DNA from: Altererythrobacter sp. XM-24bin4
Lineage (GTDB): Bacteria; Pseudomonadota; Alphaproteobacteria; Sphingomonadales; Sphingomonadaceae
Assembly: GCA_003149575.1 (NCBI GenBank)
Contig: QCWG01000001.1
Coordinates: forward strand, 959,183-1,023,182
Direction: 5' to 3'
DNA length: 64,000 nucleotides
Shown here: piece after piece, positions 24,624 through 34,671 of the stretch
Position numbering within the stretch: the first letter of the stretch is position 1
Layout of the letters: every line of letters begins with the position of its first letter
The notes under the pieces: generated by a model
What the model was told of the DNA's origin: nothing
What the model saw: only the letters and a program-made list of their open reading frames with translations
The model's database searches: none
Made by a program: the position numbers and the translations under genes

Positions 24624-24710
24624 TGGTGCGGTCGAGAAGACTCGAACTTCCACGGGCGTTAGCCCACAACGACCTCAACGTTGCGCGTCTACCAGTTCCG
24701 CCACGACCGC
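24624..24710 (-). tRNA. tRNA-Leu (GAG)
   Basis: An 87-nt cloverleaf including an encoded CCA. The acceptor stem is GCGGTCG/CGACCGC with discriminator A; the anticodon stem CAACG/CGTTG encloses the loop TTGAGGT, giving anticodon GAG. The long variable arm (TGGGCTAACGCCC) is typical of leucine tRNAs, and the T-arm AAGTTCGAGTCTT is normal. Confidence 0.97.
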
Positions 24711-24806
24711 ACCGAGTCAGACAAAGGTTGGTAAATCCCTTTGCGGATAGGAGCGCGCCACTAGCAACCACTGTGTCGCTTCGCAAGCGTTTTGGACTCA
24801 TTAAAT

Positions 24807-24820
24807 GGGCAGCGCTGCCC
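24807..24820 (-). terminator. possible terminator of the zinc-ribbon gene
   Basis: GGGCAGCGCTGCCC is a perfect 14-bp palindrome that starts 12 nt past the zinc-ribbon gene's stop; on the minus strand it is followed by ATTTAAT. It can form a 5-bp GC stem with a 4-nt loop. The short U tract makes this a weak call. Confidence 0.4.
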
Positions 24821-24831
24821 GGGGCGTTATT

Positions 24832-25710
24832 CTAGCGTGGCTTCCAGCCGATTTCGATCTCAGCGGCAGAGCGCGGCACGTCCAGCATCGCCTCGGTGAT
24901 CGACACGGTTTCGCCGGGCAATAGCTCGCTCTTCGGTGGCACAACTTCCCAGGTGTAGACGATCCGCCGCTGCCCATCGCGCAGCACGATCAAGATCGTC
25001 GGCACATTCAGGCTTTCACGCGCGTCATTAGTCACAGTGCCTTGAACTTCGAGATATTCGGTCCCGTTGGGCAACGTCCGAACGTCTTGCTGCTCTGGCG
25101 GGAAGTCGAGCTGCAGCCCGTCTTGCTGCATTCCGAATACCGGCCGTTCGATCGGCACCCAGGCGGGGAGGCCCCAAATGTTCACCGCGACGATCGCAGC
25201 GCCGGCGCTCACAGCAAACAAAAGAGCTGCCGCAGTCCAGATCTTGATCGGATTGCGCCGTGGGCGAAAGGGCGGCTCGTGATCGAATTGCGAATAGTCG
25301 TCGTCGGAAGAGTACGTCTCAAACACTGTCTCGACTGCCGGCTTGACAAAACTTGGTTCTGGTTCGGGTCGAGATTCAGGCTCCGGTTCGGCGGAAACCT
25401 GTCCACTCTGCTCAGCTTTGGTTTCCGCTTCGGGCGTCTTCCAGAAATTCACCGACGGTTGCGATGGATCCTCGCTATCCCCGGGCCCGGCAACCGCGGT
25501 GTCTTCTTCCGGTTCGGGCGAAGCGCGGGTCTCTGCCTGATCAGACGGTTTCTCGCTGGGCGTCGGCTGCTCCGGTTCAGTGTCCGGGACATTTCCGTCC
25601 TGAAACCAGCTGCGTTTGCATTTGGCGCAGCGCACTGTGCGCCCTTCAATACCGATCGCCGCATCAGGCACCACATATCGTGTGTGACACTCGGGACAGG
25701 CAATGATCAT
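24832..25710 (-). CDS. MJ0042-type zinc-ribbon membrane protein with DUF3426-like C-terminus
   Basis: A 292-residue protein with an N-terminal zinc ribbon (C5-x2-C8 and C28-x2-C31), a long acidic Pro/Glu linker (about 35-155), one membrane helix (about 170-193, [20 protein letters not shown]) and a periplasmic beta-rich domain. This architecture is common in proteobacteria; the function is unknown. ATG 25710 has GAGG 8 nt upstream; a longer open frame upstream is not supported. Divergent from ftsE. Confidence 0.85.
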   Translation of the reverse strand: MIIACPECHTRYVVPDAAIGIEGRTVRCAKCKRSWFQDGNVPDTEPEQPTPSEKPSDQAETRASPEPEEDTAVAGPGDSEDPSQPSVNFWKTPEAETKAEQSGQVSAEPEPESRPEPEPSFVKPAVETVFETYSSDDDYSQFDHEPPFRPRRNPIKIWTAAALLFAVSAGAAIVAVNIWGLPAWVPIERPVFGMQQDGLQLDFPPEQQDVRTLPNGTEYLEVQGTVTNDARESLNVPTILIVLRDGQRRIVYTWEVVPPKSELLPGETVSITEAMLDVPRSAAEIEIGWKPR

Positions 25711-25864
25711 GGGGTAATCCTCTAGGCGGGCGGTGCAGGCGCAACAAGCCTGACACAAGGACTGGCATCCATTCTGACGTGTTTTTCCACATCGGAACTC
25801 CCCTGGGACCCCATTTGGCCATGATTATGCTTGCACGCTGATATGCTTGGGATAGACCCGCCGG

Positions 25865-26608
25865 ATGAGCGAACGCGCGCACGAACTTGTCACTTTCGAC
25901 AATGTTGGGCTGAGATACGGCACTGAGCCAGAGGTCTTGCGCGATCTCTCTTTCACGCTTTTCCCGGGCAGTTTTTACTTTTTGACTGGTGCCAGCGGAG
26001 CCGGGAAGACGAGCCTGCTCAAGATGCTTTACCTTGCGCAGCGCCCTTCGCGTGGAGCAATCCGGATGTTTGGCAAGGATCTGATCACACTGCCGCGCGA
26101 ACAGATGCCGCAATTGCGCCGCAAGCTGGGGGTGGTGTTTCAGGACTTCCGGCTGATCTCGCATCTGACCGCTTTCGACAATGTGGCGCTGCCATTGCGC
26201 GTGGCGGGGGTGCGTGAAGCCGAACTGACCGATCCCGTCACAGAGATGCTGGAATGGGTCGGTCTGGGCCATCGGATTGAAGCTGTGCCGACCACTATGT
26301 CAGGCGGTGAACAACAGCGTGTCGCGATTGCGCGCGCTGTAATCGGCCGCCCGCAATTGCTGATCGCCGATGAACCAACGGGCAATGTCGATCCGGAAAT
26401 GGCGCAGCGATTGCTGCAATTGTTCGAACGGATGAACAGCCTGGGCACGACGGTTATAGTAGCGACGCATGATATGAATTTGCTGCGAAGCATGCCGGAT
26501 TCGCTCATCATGCGCTTGCAAAAGGGCAATCTGCTCGATCCAACCGGTGCGCTGCGGTATCCGCCACAGATTGGGCGCAGGGCATTGGACGAAGGGATCG
26601 GTAAATGA
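25865..26608 (+). CDS. ftsE: cell division ATP-binding protein FtsE
   Basis: A 247-residue ABC ATPase that, with FtsX, activates septal peptidoglycan hydrolases. Walker A is TGASGAGKTS (residues 41-50), the signature MSGGEQQR (145-152), Walker B LLIADEPTG (165-173) and the His switch ATHD. It overlaps ftsX by 4 nt (ATGA) and is the first gene of ftsE-ftsX-ydcF-plsC. Confidence 0.96.
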   Translation: MSERAHELVTFDNVGLRYGTEPEVLRDLSFTLFPGSFYFLTGASGAGKTSLLKMLYLAQRPSRGAIRMFGKDLITLPREQMPQLRRKLGVVFQDFRLISHLTAFDNVALPLRVAGVREAELTDPVTEMLEWVGLGHRIEAVPTTMSGGEQQRVAIARAVIGRPQLLIADEPTGNVDPEMAQRLLQLFERMNSLGTTVIVATHDMNLLRSMPDSLIMRLQKGNLLDPTGALRYPPQIGRRALDEGIGK

Positions 26609-27540
26609 AGCGTCCGCCGCTCATCGGCCGCTCGCTCGCGCGTGATCTGGTACCGTTTGGCGGCAAGCGGGTTGATCGATTGGCGCCACGTTCGCGCAGC
26701 CGCGGGCCTATCCCCTGGGTCATTGCCATCATGATCGCGCTGACGGTCATGGCCGCCGCCGCAGGAATAGCGCTGGGTAATTTGATTGATCGGGCAGAAT
26801 CCGATTTGTCAGGCGCGCTGACGGTACAGATAATCGAAGCCAATGCAGAAGTGCGCGATGCGCAAGCGCAGCATGCAGCGGAGCTTTTGATTGCAGACAG
26901 CGCTGTGACTAGCGTTCGGGTCGTGCCTCAGGAGGAGCTGGCTCAATTGCTCGATCCATGGATTGGCGACACCGCGGCTTCGCAAGGCGGGATCCCGATC
27001 CCCGCGCTGGTTGATGCAGAATTGGCCGGTGTTGCCAGCACGGAAGAGACTGCGCGCTTGAATGCCATGTTGCTTGAAGAGATACCGACAGCCCGCGTCG
27101 ATGCGCAGTCTGCATGGCTGCGCCCGGTTTATGACGCGCTTTCGTCGCTGCGTTACATGGCGCTCGGGCTGATCGTCTTGCTTGCACTGGGCAGCGCTGC
27201 GGCAGTCTGGCTCGCTGCCAGAAGTGCCTTCAGTACGCATAAGCAAACAATCGAAATCGTACACCTGCTTGGCGGGACAGACCGGCAGATCGCGCAGATT
27301 TTTCAACGGACAGTGGCCTTTGATGCGCTTCTTGGCGGGGCGGCGGGTCTTGCATTGGGTTCTGTGGCGATTTGGCTTGTAGGCGGACGGTTCGCTGCGA
27401 TAGATTCGGGAATCGTAACGGGGGGCAATCTGCGCTTGACCGATTGGGTGCTATTGTTCGCTATTCCACTTGGCGGGATTGCTTTGGCGATGCTAACGGC
27501 CCGCGCAACTGTGCTTTCAGCCTTGAGGCGGATGCTGTGA
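26605..27540 (+). CDS. ftsX: cell division permease FtsX
   Basis: A 311-residue FtsX-type permease: a basic N-terminal cytoplasmic segment, helix 1 (about 34-56), a large periplasmic loop (about 60-180) and three more helices (about 185-205, 232-258, 277-300). The cytoplasmic motif FSTHKQTIEIVHLLGGTDRQIA after helix 2 is characteristic. Overlaps on both sides (ATGA with ftsE, GTGA with the next gene) imply coupling. Confidence 0.94.
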   Translation: MKRPPLIGRSLARDLVPFGGKRVDRLAPRSRSRGPIPWVIAIMIALTVMAAAAGIALGNLIDRAESDLSGALTVQIIEANAEVRDAQAQHAAELLIADSAVTSVRVVPQEELAQLLDPWIGDTAASQGGIPIPALVDAELAGVASTEETARLNAMLLEEIPTARVDAQSAWLRPVYDALSSLRYMALGLIVLLALGSAAAVWLAARSAFSTHKQTIEIVHLLGGTDRQIAQIFQRTVAFDALLGGAAGLALGSVAIWLVGGRFAAIDSGIVTGGNLRLTDWVLLFAIPLGGIALAMLTARATVLSALRRML

Positions 27541-28067
27541 TTTTGCGATTTGTAGCAGGACTATTCCTGATCTGGATTTTCGGATTTGTCTGGTTTGCCG
27601 CCAGCACCCCCGGCCCCGCCGGTGACATCGAAACCGACGCAATCGTGGTCGCAACGGGCGAAGCAGGGCGGATTCAACGCGGCATCGAAGTGCTGGACAG
27701 GGGGCTAGCGAAAGAAATGCTGGTAAGCGGCGTGAATAATGATGTGACCCCTGCGGAATTTGCCGCCGAGTTTGGCGTGTCCCAGCGCCATATGAACTGC
27801 TGTGTCGATTTGGGATTTGATGCGACAGATACCCGCAGTAACGCGACGGAGATCACGCAATGGGCGATGGCTAGCAAGCATAAGACCCTGCGGCTGGTGA
27901 CCAGCGATTGGCATATGCGCCGGGTAGAATCAGAGCTCAACCGGCTTCTGCCAGGCAGTATTGTAGTGGTGAGCGATGCTTTGCCGACGCGTTTTCGCAT
28001 GAGCACGGTAGTTATTGAATATCACAAGCTTCTAGCGAGCGAGTTTACCGCGCTGACGGGGCTTTAG
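27537..28067 (+). CDS. YdcF/DUF218-family membrane-anchored protein
   Basis: A 176-residue protein with one N-terminal signal-anchor helix (about 4-21) and a DUF218 fold: TDAIVVATGEAGRIQRGIEVL, then DTRSNATEIT and LRLVTSDWHMRRVESEL. DUF218 proteins include SanA and ElyC, linked to envelope integrity. The start is GTG 27537 inside the ftsX stop; upstream codons in the same frame lie within ftsX. Followed by plsC after 10 nt. Confidence 0.85.
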   Translation: MILRFVAGLFLIWIFGFVWFAASTPGPAGDIETDAIVVATGEAGRIQRGIEVLDRGLAKEMLVSGVNNDVTPAEFAAEFGVSQRHMNCCVDLGFDATDTRSNATEITQWAMASKHKTLRLVTSDWHMRRVESELNRLLPGSIVVVSDALPTRFRMSTVVIEYHKLLASEFTALTGL

Positions 28068-28077
28068 GCACTCGCCC

Positions 28078-28764
28078 ATGTCGATACTTCGAAGTCTAGT
28101 CTATTACCCGGTCTTTTATGGCTGGAGCGCGATGCTGGTTATCGGGTCTGTCATCGCGCTGTTCCTGGGCAAGGCGCAATTGCGCGCCGTTGTAACCAGC
28201 TGGAGCCGGTGGCATCGCTGGTGCCTCAAAGCCATCGTCGGGATAGACGTGGTAGTCGAAGGAAAACTTGCCGATGGGCCGGCTCTCTATGCGATCAAAC
28301 ACGAAAGCTATTTCGAAGCGATCGACGCCCCGACCCTTCTCGATACGCCATCAGTATTTGCCAAGCGCGAGCTGTTCATGATTCCCGGCTGGGGGCGCTC
28401 AGCGGTAGTATACGGCCTGATCCCGGTCGCGCGTGACGAAGGCGCACGGACGCTTCGCCAGATGATCGTCAACGCGAAAGAGAAACTGAACGAAGGGCGG
28501 CCCTTGGTGATCTTTCCCGAGGGGACGCGGGTGGCGCCGGGCCAGTCGCCGCCCTTGCAATCGGGTTTTGCCGGTCTTTATAAATTACTCGGCCTGCAAG
28601 TGATCCCGGTCGCGGTAAACAGCGGGCGTCTCTATCACAGGCTCTGGAAACGTTCCGGTACGATCACCTACAAAATTGGCGAGCCTGTTCCGGCCAGCTT
28701 ACCGCGTGCTGAGGCCGAAGCACGCGTGCATGCAGCGATGAATGCGCTGAACAAAGCAGCTTAG
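28078..28764 (+). CDS. plsC: 1-acyl-sn-glycerol-3-phosphate acyltransferase
   Basis: A 228-residue PlsC-family membrane enzyme that adds the second acyl chain to make phosphatidic acid. The motif normally written H(X4)D appears as KHESYFEAIDAP (His then Glu/Asp, near residues 75-85); the substrate motif is VIFPEGTR (about 140-147). Its stop overlaps the convergent tyrA-type gene's stop by 4 nt (TTAG/CTAA). Confidence 0.9.
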   Translation: MSILRSLVYYPVFYGWSAMLVIGSVIALFLGKAQLRAVVTSWSRWHRWCLKAIVGIDVVVEGKLADGPALYAIKHESYFEAIDAPTLLDTPSVFAKRELFMIPGWGRSAVVYGLIPVARDEGARTLRQMIVNAKEKLNEGRPLVIFPEGTRVAPGQSPPLQSGFAGLYKLLGLQVIPVAVNSGRLYHRLWKRSGTITYKIGEPVPASLPRAEAEARVHAAMNALNKAA

Positions 28765-29663
28765 TGACCTCGCCCGAAATCGGGTGAAGGGTCATCCTGG
28801 CCTTCCTCGATAATTCCGCGGCGAATGGCGCGGGTGCGGCTAAACAGTTCGTGCAAGGTCTCGCCGTCGCCTGAACGGATTGCGCGCTGCAGCGCAGTCA
28901 GGTCTTCAGTGAAGCGGCCCAGCATTTCCAGCACAGCGGATCTGTTTTGCAGAAACACGTCGCGCCACATGGTCGGATCGGAGGCCGCAATGCGAGTGAA
29001 ATCGCGGAAGCCGCCAGCCGAATATTTGATCACGTCGCTGCGGGTTACGTCTTCCAGATCGCTGGCCGTACCCACAATCGTATAGGCGATAAGGTGCGGA
29101 ATATGGCTTGTGACGGCCAGAACCAGGTCGTGGTGTTCGGCATCCATGATCTCGATTTTCGAGCCGAGCGTGCGCCAGAAATCGGCCAGCGCTTCAACCG
29201 ATGCCTCATCTGCACCATCAGGCGGGGTCAGAATGCACCAGCGGTTCTCGAACAGCGTGGCAAAGCCTGCCTCCGGGCCACTTTGCTCTGTACCGGCAAC
29301 AGGGTGCGCGGGAATGACCGTCAGTCCCGGAAGCGCCGCGGACAGATCTTCGAGCACGCTCTGCTTTGATGAACCGACGTCGCTGATGATTGCGCCGGGC
29401 TTCAAATGGCCTGCAATTTCAGCCGCTGCCGACCCCATGGCGCCGACCGGAACGCACAGGATCACCAGATCCGCTTCGGCCACTGCATCGGAGACGCTGG
29501 TACAAACGGTTCCGACAAGACCGCGCTCGGTGGCCTTGCCGCGCACATCCGCGTCCGCGTCATAGCCGGTGGTTGTAATGTCACTTGCGCGATCTTGCAC
29601 CGCAAGACCGATTGAGCCACCTAGGAGGCCTAGCCCGATAATCGCGACAGACTGAATACTCAC
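28761..29663 (-). CDS. prephenate/arogenate dehydrogenase family protein
   Basis: A 300-residue NAD(P) enzyme of tyrosine synthesis (TyrA/TyrC). Rossmann motif [17 protein letters not shown] (residues 6-22); the catalytic-site region [11 protein letters not shown] near residue 185 matches the family's conserved S/T-H-x-P-H. GTG 29663 overlaps the hisC stop (GTGA) and is preferred over the TTG five codons upstream. It forms an operon with the upstream aminotransferase, which suggests the pair makes tyrosine and/or phenylalanine. Confidence 0.92.
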   Translation of the reverse strand: MSIQSVAIIGLGLLGGSIGLAVQDRASDITTTGYDADADVRGKATERGLVGTVCTSVSDAVAEADLVILCVPVGAMGSAAAEIAGHLKPGAIISDVGSSKQSVLEDLSAALPGLTVIPAHPVAGTEQSGPEAGFATLFENRWCILTPPDGADEASVEALADFWRTLGSKIEIMDAEHHDLVLAVTSHIPHLIAYTIVGTASDLEDVTRSDVIKYSAGGFRDFTRIAASDPTMWRDVFLQNRSAVLEMLGRFTEDLTALQRAIRSGDGETLHELFSRTRAIRRGIIEEGQDDPSPDFGRGH

Positions 29664-30772
29664 GCTCTCTCTCCGCAAAGCGCGCGCAGTGTCGCCGCGA
29701 TCTGGTCCATATCGGCACGATGTCCGATGGTGATACGCAAAGCGTTGGGCAGTCCCTGGCCGGGCAGATGACGAACGGCATAGCCGGCATCGCTGATCGC
29801 ATTGAGCGCCTGCTCGGCAGTGACTGCGCCTTCAAACAGCACCAGCAGGAAATTTGCCTTGCTGGGGATGGGGCGCAGTCCGTGATTGCCCAATGCTTCG
29901 ACTGCGGCGGTAAAGCGGGCCAGTTCCTGCGCATTGTGATCGCGGCTGCGGGAAACAAATTCCTGATCATCAAGCGCTGCTGCTGCGGCCGCTTGTCCGC
30001 TGCTGGTGACATTGAAAGGTCCTCGAATACGGTTGAGGACATCAATCAGATGCGGTGCGCCTGTGGCCCAGCCAATCCGTTCGCCGGCCAGCCCGTAAAT
30101 CTTTGAAAAGGTACGGGTGACCAGCACGTTATCATGCGCCATGGCGAGTTCCATTCCGCCGTCATCTTCGTCTGCTTCCAGATACTCGGCATAGGCCTGA
30201 TCCACCACCAACAGCACATCTGACGGCAATCCGGCATGCAAACGTTTGACCTCGCTGCGCGGCAGATAGGTGCCGGTGGGATTGTTGGGGTTGGCCAGGA
30301 AAACGACGCTTGTCTTGTCGCTTACAGCCGCCAGCAGAGCATCGACATTCGTGGCATAATCATTGTCGGGCGCTTCAACCGGCGTCGCGCCGCAACGCCG
30401 TGCGGCAATGTAATAGACCGAGAAGCTGAACTTGCTAAACAGAACTTCATCGCCTGGTCCGGCAAAACCTTGCGCGGCCAGATTGAGCAATTCGTCGGAA
30501 CCAGTGCCGCAGACAATCCGCGCCGGATCGAGGCCGTGAACTTCACCGATCTTCAAGCGCAATTCGCGCGCGTCGGGATCAGGATACTCCGCGCTGTCGG
30601 CCACGGCTTTGCGCGCCGCATGTGCAGCTTCGCTTGTGCCCAAGGGGTTTTCGTTCGCGGACAGTTTGATCAGTTGCGTGCCATCGGCGCTAACGGCCTT
30701 GCCCGGTACATAGGCGTGAATGCCCATGATCCAGGGTTTGCCTTCGGGGCGACTTTGATCGGCGTCAGTCAT
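29660..30772 (-). CDS. hisC: histidinol-phosphate/aromatic aminotransferase
   Basis: A 370-residue class I/II PLP aminotransferase with [10 protein letters not shown] at the N-terminal substrate site, NPNNPTGTY near 170 and the PLP lysine in [14 protein letters not shown] (about 222). HisC acts in histidine synthesis; linkage to the tyrA-type gene suggests it also transaminates prephenate or aromatic keto acids. ATG 30772 chosen; 37 upstream codons are open but carry no family similarity. Divergent from metX. Confidence 0.92.
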   Translation of the reverse strand: MTDADQSRPEGKPWIMGIHAYVPGKAVSADGTQLIKLSANENPLGTSEAAHAARKAVADSAEYPDPDARELRLKIGEVHGLDPARIVCGTGSDELLNLAAQGFAGPGDEVLFSKFSFSVYYIAARRCGATPVEAPDNDYATNVDALLAAVSDKTSVVFLANPNNPTGTYLPRSEVKRLHAGLPSDVLLVVDQAYAEYLEADEDDGGMELAMAHDNVLVTRTFSKIYGLAGERIGWATGAPHLIDVLNRIRGPFNVTSSGQAAAAAALDDQEFVSRSRDHNAQELARFTAAVEALGNHGLRPIPSKANFLLVLFEGAVTAEQALNAISDAGYAVRHLPGQGLPNALRITIGHRADMDQIAATLRALCGERA

Positions 30773-30876
30773 AGGGCGGGGCGAATAACCGCTTTGCGCG
30801 CGGAAAGAAAATGGAAATGCGCCAATGCCCTTGAGCAATTGACTTGGAAGCCGCTCTCGCCCAATCGACACGCCCA

Positions 30877-31977
30877 ATGGCACAAGAGATCGTCTCGAAG
30901 AGCATCAAGCTCAGCGCTGACTTGCCGCTTGACTGCGGGCAGGTGCTGTCAGGTGTCGAAATCGCCTATGAAACCTACGGCGAATTGGCTGCAGACAAGA
31001 GCAACGCAATCCTGATCTGTCACGCACTGACAGGCGATCAATATGTCGCGTCGGATCATCCCATTACAGGAAAGCCCGGTTGGTGGCAGCGTATTGTTGG
31101 CCCTGGTAAAGTCATTGATACAGATCGCTACCACGTCATCTGCGCCAACGTGATCGGCAGCTGCATGGGTTCGACCGGCCCCGCCTCGCTGGCAGCGGAC
31201 GGCCAGCCATACGGTATGCGTTTTCCGGTCATCACCATCCGTGACATGGTGCGCGGGCTGGTCGGCTTGCTCGACGAGCTCGGTATCGAGAAGCTACACA
31301 CGGTTATCGGTGGATCGATGGGCGGGATGCAGGCGCTCAGCCTGGCTGCGAACTGGCCAGAGCGAGCCGAACGCATGCTGGTCATTGCGTCATCGGCGCG
31401 ACATTCGGCGCAGAATATCGCATTTCACGAGGTTGGCAGGCAAGCCATCATGGCTGATCGATATTGGAATGGAGGCGATTACTATGCATCAGATGCTTCG
31501 CCCGACAACGGCTTGGCGGTGGCACGCATGGCCGCGCATATCACATACCTTTCGGAAGAAGGCCTGACGGAGAAGTTCGGCCGCAATCTGCAGGACCGTG
31601 AGACCAAAAGCTTTGGTTTTGACGCGGATTTTCAGGTCGAGAGCTACCTTCGCTATCAAGGCAGCGGCTTTACGCAGCGCTTTGATGCCAATTCCTATCT
31701 CTACATCACCCGTGCGATGGATTATTTCGATCTGGCAGAGGAGCACGGCGGAACTCTTGCCAATGCCTTTGCAGGCGCATCTGCACGGTTTTGCCTGATC
31801 AGTTTTGACAGTGATTGGCTTTATCCCACTGCGGAAAGCCGCCATATCGTGCACGCGCTTAATGCGGCCGGTGCCAAGGTGAGCTTTGTTGAGCTTAGCG
31901 CGCCGCATGGACATGACAGCTTCTTGCTGGAGCACGAGCAGCTAGATCGAGTGATGAGGGGGTTCCTTGATGGGTAG
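30877..31977 (+). CDS. metX: homoserine O-acyltransferase MetX
   Basis: A 366-residue alpha/beta hydrolase-fold enzyme that activates homoserine for methionine synthesis. Nucleophile Ser147 in [11 protein letters not shown]; the catalytic Asp is in FDSDWLYP and His in [11 protein letters not shown] near the C-terminus. Whether it uses acetyl- or succinyl-CoA cannot be settled by eye; the [15 protein letters not shown] loop would be the place to look. ATG 30877 chosen; a TTG at 30844 is open. Overlaps metW by 8 nt. Confidence 0.93.
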   Translation: MAQEIVSKSIKLSADLPLDCGQVLSGVEIAYETYGELAADKSNAILICHALTGDQYVASDHPITGKPGWWQRIVGPGKVIDTDRYHVICANVIGSCMGSTGPASLAADGQPYGMRFPVITIRDMVRGLVGLLDELGIEKLHTVIGGSMGGMQALSLAANWPERAERMLVIASSARHSAQNIAFHEVGRQAIMADRYWNGGDYYASDASPDNGLAVARMAAHITYLSEEGLTEKFGRNLQDRETKSFGFDADFQVESYLRYQGSGFTQRFDANSYLYITRAMDYFDLAEEHGGTLANAFAGASARFCLISFDSDWLYPTAESRHIVHALNAAGAKVSFVELSAPHGHDSFLLEHEQLDRVMRGFLDG

Positions 31978-32563
31978 CGCCTTGCGGCCGGACCTTTCTG
32001 CGATTGCCAGTCACGTGCGCCCGAATTCGCGCGTGCTGGATATCGGCTGTGGCAATGGCGATCTGATGTACGTGCTAGAGCATGAAGCATCATGCGATGC
32101 GCGCGGTATCGAGATCGACGCCACTTGCGTAGAGCGCTGTGTAGCGCGGGGACTATCAGTGGTTCAGGGCGATGCCGACAGCGATCTGGCTAACTACCCT
32201 GACAAGGCGTTTGACTACGCAATCCTTTCGCAGACCCTGCAAACCGCCGAACGGCCGGACAAGATGCTCGATGAGCTATTGCGGGTCGGCAATCAGGTTT
32301 TCGTCAGCTTTCCCAACTTCGCCCATTGGCGCACACGCGCTTCACTGATGTTTGGCGGGCGTATGCCTGTAACCCGCGCTTTGCCGGTGAGTTGGTACGA
32401 GACGCAGAATATCCACCATGTGACGATTGACGATTTCCGCGAACTAGCCCGCGCAAAGGATGCCAGAATCGAGAACGCATGGTTCTTCGCCGGCGAAAAG
32501 AAAATCGGCGCGACAGCAGCTAACTGGCGCGCCGAATTCGCAGTGTTCCAGCTAAGTCGTTAG
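31970..32563 (+). CDS. metW: methionine biosynthesis protein MetW
   Basis: A 198-codon frame encoding a small SAM-methyltransferase-fold protein. Motif [17 protein letters not shown] is near residues 23-38, and [22 protein letters not shown] and [10 protein letters not shown] are MetW hallmarks. MetW pairs with MetX and is needed for its full activity in several proteobacteria. ATG 31970 lies within the end of metX. The stop overlaps the convergent VOC gene by 4 nt. Confidence 0.94.
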   Translation: MGSALRPDLSAIASHVRPNSRVLDIGCGNGDLMYVLEHEASCDARGIEIDATCVERCVARGLSVVQGDADSDLANYPDKAFDYAILSQTLQTAERPDKMLDELLRVGNQVFVSFPNFAHWRTRASLMFGGRMPVTRALPVSWYETQNIHHVTIDDFRELARAKDARIENAWFFAGEKKIGATAANWRAEFAVFQLSR

Positions 32564-32952
32564 CCTGCGCGGTGCAGACCGCAAATCTTGTTGCCTGACG
32601 GATCGCGGAAATAGCACAGGTTCAATGTGCCGATATTGCTGGTCCGTGGCCCAGGTGGATCTTCGATGGTTGTCCCGCCGTTAGCCACCGCGGCATCATG
32701 CAAGGCTTGTATCTGCTCCAGACTGTCGCAAGCGAAGCCGACAGTCGACCCGTTACCGGCGGTTGCGGGCTGCCCGTCGATCGGGGTCGAAACCGAAAAA
32801 ATACTGTCATTGTGAAAATAGAACAGGCGAACTGTGCCGTCTTCCTTTTCGTCGCGCATCGGCTCGCCCGCACCAAGTACGCCGAGCACAGCATCATAGA
32901 ATTTCTTTGAAGCTTCGATGTCGTTCGATCCGACCATCACATGGCTGAACAT
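32560..32952 (-). CDS. VOC-family (glyoxalase/bleomycin resistance fold) protein
   Basis: A 130-residue single-module VOC protein: FSHVMVGSNDIEASKKFYDAVLG at the N-terminus and RTSNIGTLNLCYFRDPSGNKIC at the C-terminus. The metal positions expected for this fold (N-terminal His, C-terminal Asp/Glu region) are partly recognisable. Substrate unknown. Convergent with metW, sharing the TTAG/CTAA stop overlap. Confidence 0.85.
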   Translation of the reverse strand: MFSHVMVGSNDIEASKKFYDAVLGVLGAGEPMRDEKEDGTVRLFYFHNDSIFSVSTPIDGQPATAGNGSTVGFACDSLEQIQALHDAAVANGGTTIEDPPGPRTSNIGTLNLCYFRDPSGNKICGLHRAG

Positions 32953-33057
32953 TTGGTAACCTCTCCTTCTCTGGTTGGATTTGCCTAGGTTACTCTGGGC
33001 GTCACAACAAGCATATTGGAAGAGCTGCGTTCAGATTGAGTGATATAGGCACCGGCA

Positions 33058-33420
33058 ATGATGACTTTTTTCAATGCGGCGGCCCTTTTGGCTGCAAGTT
33101 TACAGCCCGCTCCGGTGGATGGCGGGCGAGCCCAATTGCCGCAGGAGCACGCGGCCATGCTGCGGTGCTCGGCTGCTTTTGCATTGGTTTCCTATGGGCA
33201 GGCGAATGGTGACGAAGCCGTGCGGGCATGGCCCAGAATCGATCCGCGCGGGCGCGAATTCTTCGTGCGATCGCTGGCCAAAATCATCGATGATACCGGC
33301 ATGACGCGCGAACAGGTCTCGCAAATGGCGAAGGCCGAGGCTCAACGCCTGATCGACAACAATTTGCTCGATAATGTAATGCCGGGCTGCCTGTTGATGT
33401 TGGACGCATCCGGGGTCTGA
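33058..33420 (+). CDS. hypothetical protein with N-terminal signal-like segment
   Basis: A 120-residue protein that starts with a short hydrophobic stretch (MTFFNAAALLAASLQPAP) and continues with a helical, moderately charged domain containing two Cys (MLRCSAAFALVSYG and NVMPGCLLML). I do not recognise the family; secretion is possible. ATG 33058 is followed directly by another ATG. Single gene between the VOC protein and the GST-like gene. Confidence 0.65.
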   Translation: MMTFFNAAALLAASLQPAPVDGGRAQLPQEHAAMLRCSAAFALVSYGQANGDEAVRAWPRIDPRGREFFVRSLAKIIDDTGMTREQVSQMAKAEAQRLIDNNLLDNVMPGCLLMLDASGV

Positions 33421-33472
33421 TAACGCGTCGAATCGAGCAATGTGTCAGTAGATTTAGCCAGCAAATTGCTGC

Positions 33473-34159
33473 ATGAGTTCGCCCAGCATGTGGCGCCTCT
33501 ATCAATTCCCCCTTTGTCCTTTTTCGCGCAAGATCCGGCTATTGCTGGCGGAAAAGAACGTTGCCTATGAAATGCTGCGCGAGGATCCTTGGTCTGCGAG
33601 CGACTATTTCTGGAATTTGAACCCGGCTGGGCGCACCCCGGTTCTGGCGCACCAGGAACGCGACATTGTCTTGTGTGACAGTCGGGCGATCGCAGAATAT
33701 TTCGAGGAGACGGTCGACAAGTCGCCAATGATTAACGGGACTTCGGCCAATCGCGCAGAAATCCGGCGTCTGGTCGCGCTGTTCGACGAGAATTTCTATA
33801 ACGATGTGACGGCGCCGTTGCTCAATGAGCGGATGAAAAAGCGGATCGTGCTCAATCAGCCACCGGACTCGCGCGTCTTGCGCGAAACGATGAAGTTGGC
33901 ACACGGGCATCTGGATTACATGGATTGGCTGATCGACAATCGCCCCTGGTTGGCAGGATCGACCATGAGCCTTGCCGATCTGGCGGCGGCTGCCCAGATA
34001 TCTGTTGCCGATTACCTGGGGGGGATAGACTGGGCAGGTCATGAACAGACCCGCGGCTGGTATGCGGTGTTCAAGAGCCGCCCCAGTTTCCGCCCGTTAT
34101 TGACCGAACGTATGGGCGTGATCCAGCCGCCTTTGCATTATGCGAAGGTTGATGATTGA
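33473..34159 (+). CDS. glutathione S-transferase family protein
   Basis: A 228-residue GST-fold protein. The N-terminal thioredoxin-like domain contains [12 protein letters not shown] (near residues 15-26), NPAGRTPVL and [12 protein letters not shown]; the C-terminal helical domain includes [22 protein letters not shown]. The Cys in CPFS resembles beta/omega-class GSTs. Substrate unknown. ATG 33473 or 33488 are both possible. msrB starts 10 nt downstream, so the pair is probably one transcript with redox-repair roles. Confidence 0.88.
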   Translation: MSSPSMWRLYQFPLCPFSRKIRLLLAEKNVAYEMLREDPWSASDYFWNLNPAGRTPVLAHQERDIVLCDSRAIAEYFEETVDKSPMINGTSANRAEIRRLVALFDENFYNDVTAPLLNERMKKRIVLNQPPDSRVLRETMKLAHGHLDYMDWLIDNRPWLAGSTMSLADLAAAAQISVADYLGGIDWAGHEQTRGWYAVFKSRPSFRPLLTERMGVIQPPLHYAKVDD

Positions 34160-34169
34160 GGAGCCGACG

Positions 34170-34571
34170 ATGAGCGACAAGACCGAACTGACTGACGCGG
34201 AATGGCGGGCGAAACTTACGCCGGAGCAATACCACATCCTTCGTGAAGCAGGCACGGAACGCGCGTTTACAGGCAAGTATGACAAGCACTACGACGCCGG
34301 TGAATATATGTGCGCTGGATGCGGCACCCGGCTGTTCGATAGCGATGCCAAATACAATTCGGGCTGCGGTTGGCCGGCCTTCACCAGGCCGTCCGAAAGC
34401 GACATGGTCGAAGAGCGGCGCGACATCTCGCATGGTATGATCCGTACAGAAGTTCTTTGCGCCAAATGCGGCGGACACCTGGGCCATGTATTCCCCGATG
34501 GTCCGCCTGAAGAGGGCGGAATGCGTTATTGCATCAATTCGGCCTCGCTCGACTTTGACCCCGAAGGCTGA
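34170..34571 (+). CDS. msrB: peptide-methionine (R)-S-oxide reductase
   Basis: A 133-residue MsrB that repairs methionine-R-sulfoxide. Two zinc CxxC motifs (MCAGCG, LCAKCG), the signature SGCGWPAF and the catalytic Cys in [11 protein letters not shown] are present. ATG 34170 has GAGG in the right range; an open extension into the GST gene is not coding. Confidence 0.95.
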   Translation: MSDKTELTDAEWRAKLTPEQYHILREAGTERAFTGKYDKHYDAGEYMCAGCGTRLFDSDAKYNSGCGWPAFTRPSESDMVEERRDISHGMIRTEVLCAKCGGHLGHVFPDGPPEEGGMRYCINSASLDFDPEG

Positions 34572-34671
34572 TTGCGGCGGAGGAAATCCCCCGGATACCC
34601 GTTCACGCAAGGTTACAACTCGCCTATGCAACGACTTTGTCTACCAGCAATCAGGGCAATAGAGCGATAAA

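Noticed and set aside
30773..30876. Possible SAM riboswitch upstream of metX
   Set aside because: Alphaproteobacterial metX genes often carry SAM-II elements, but I could not find its conserved pseudoknot sequence in this short gap.
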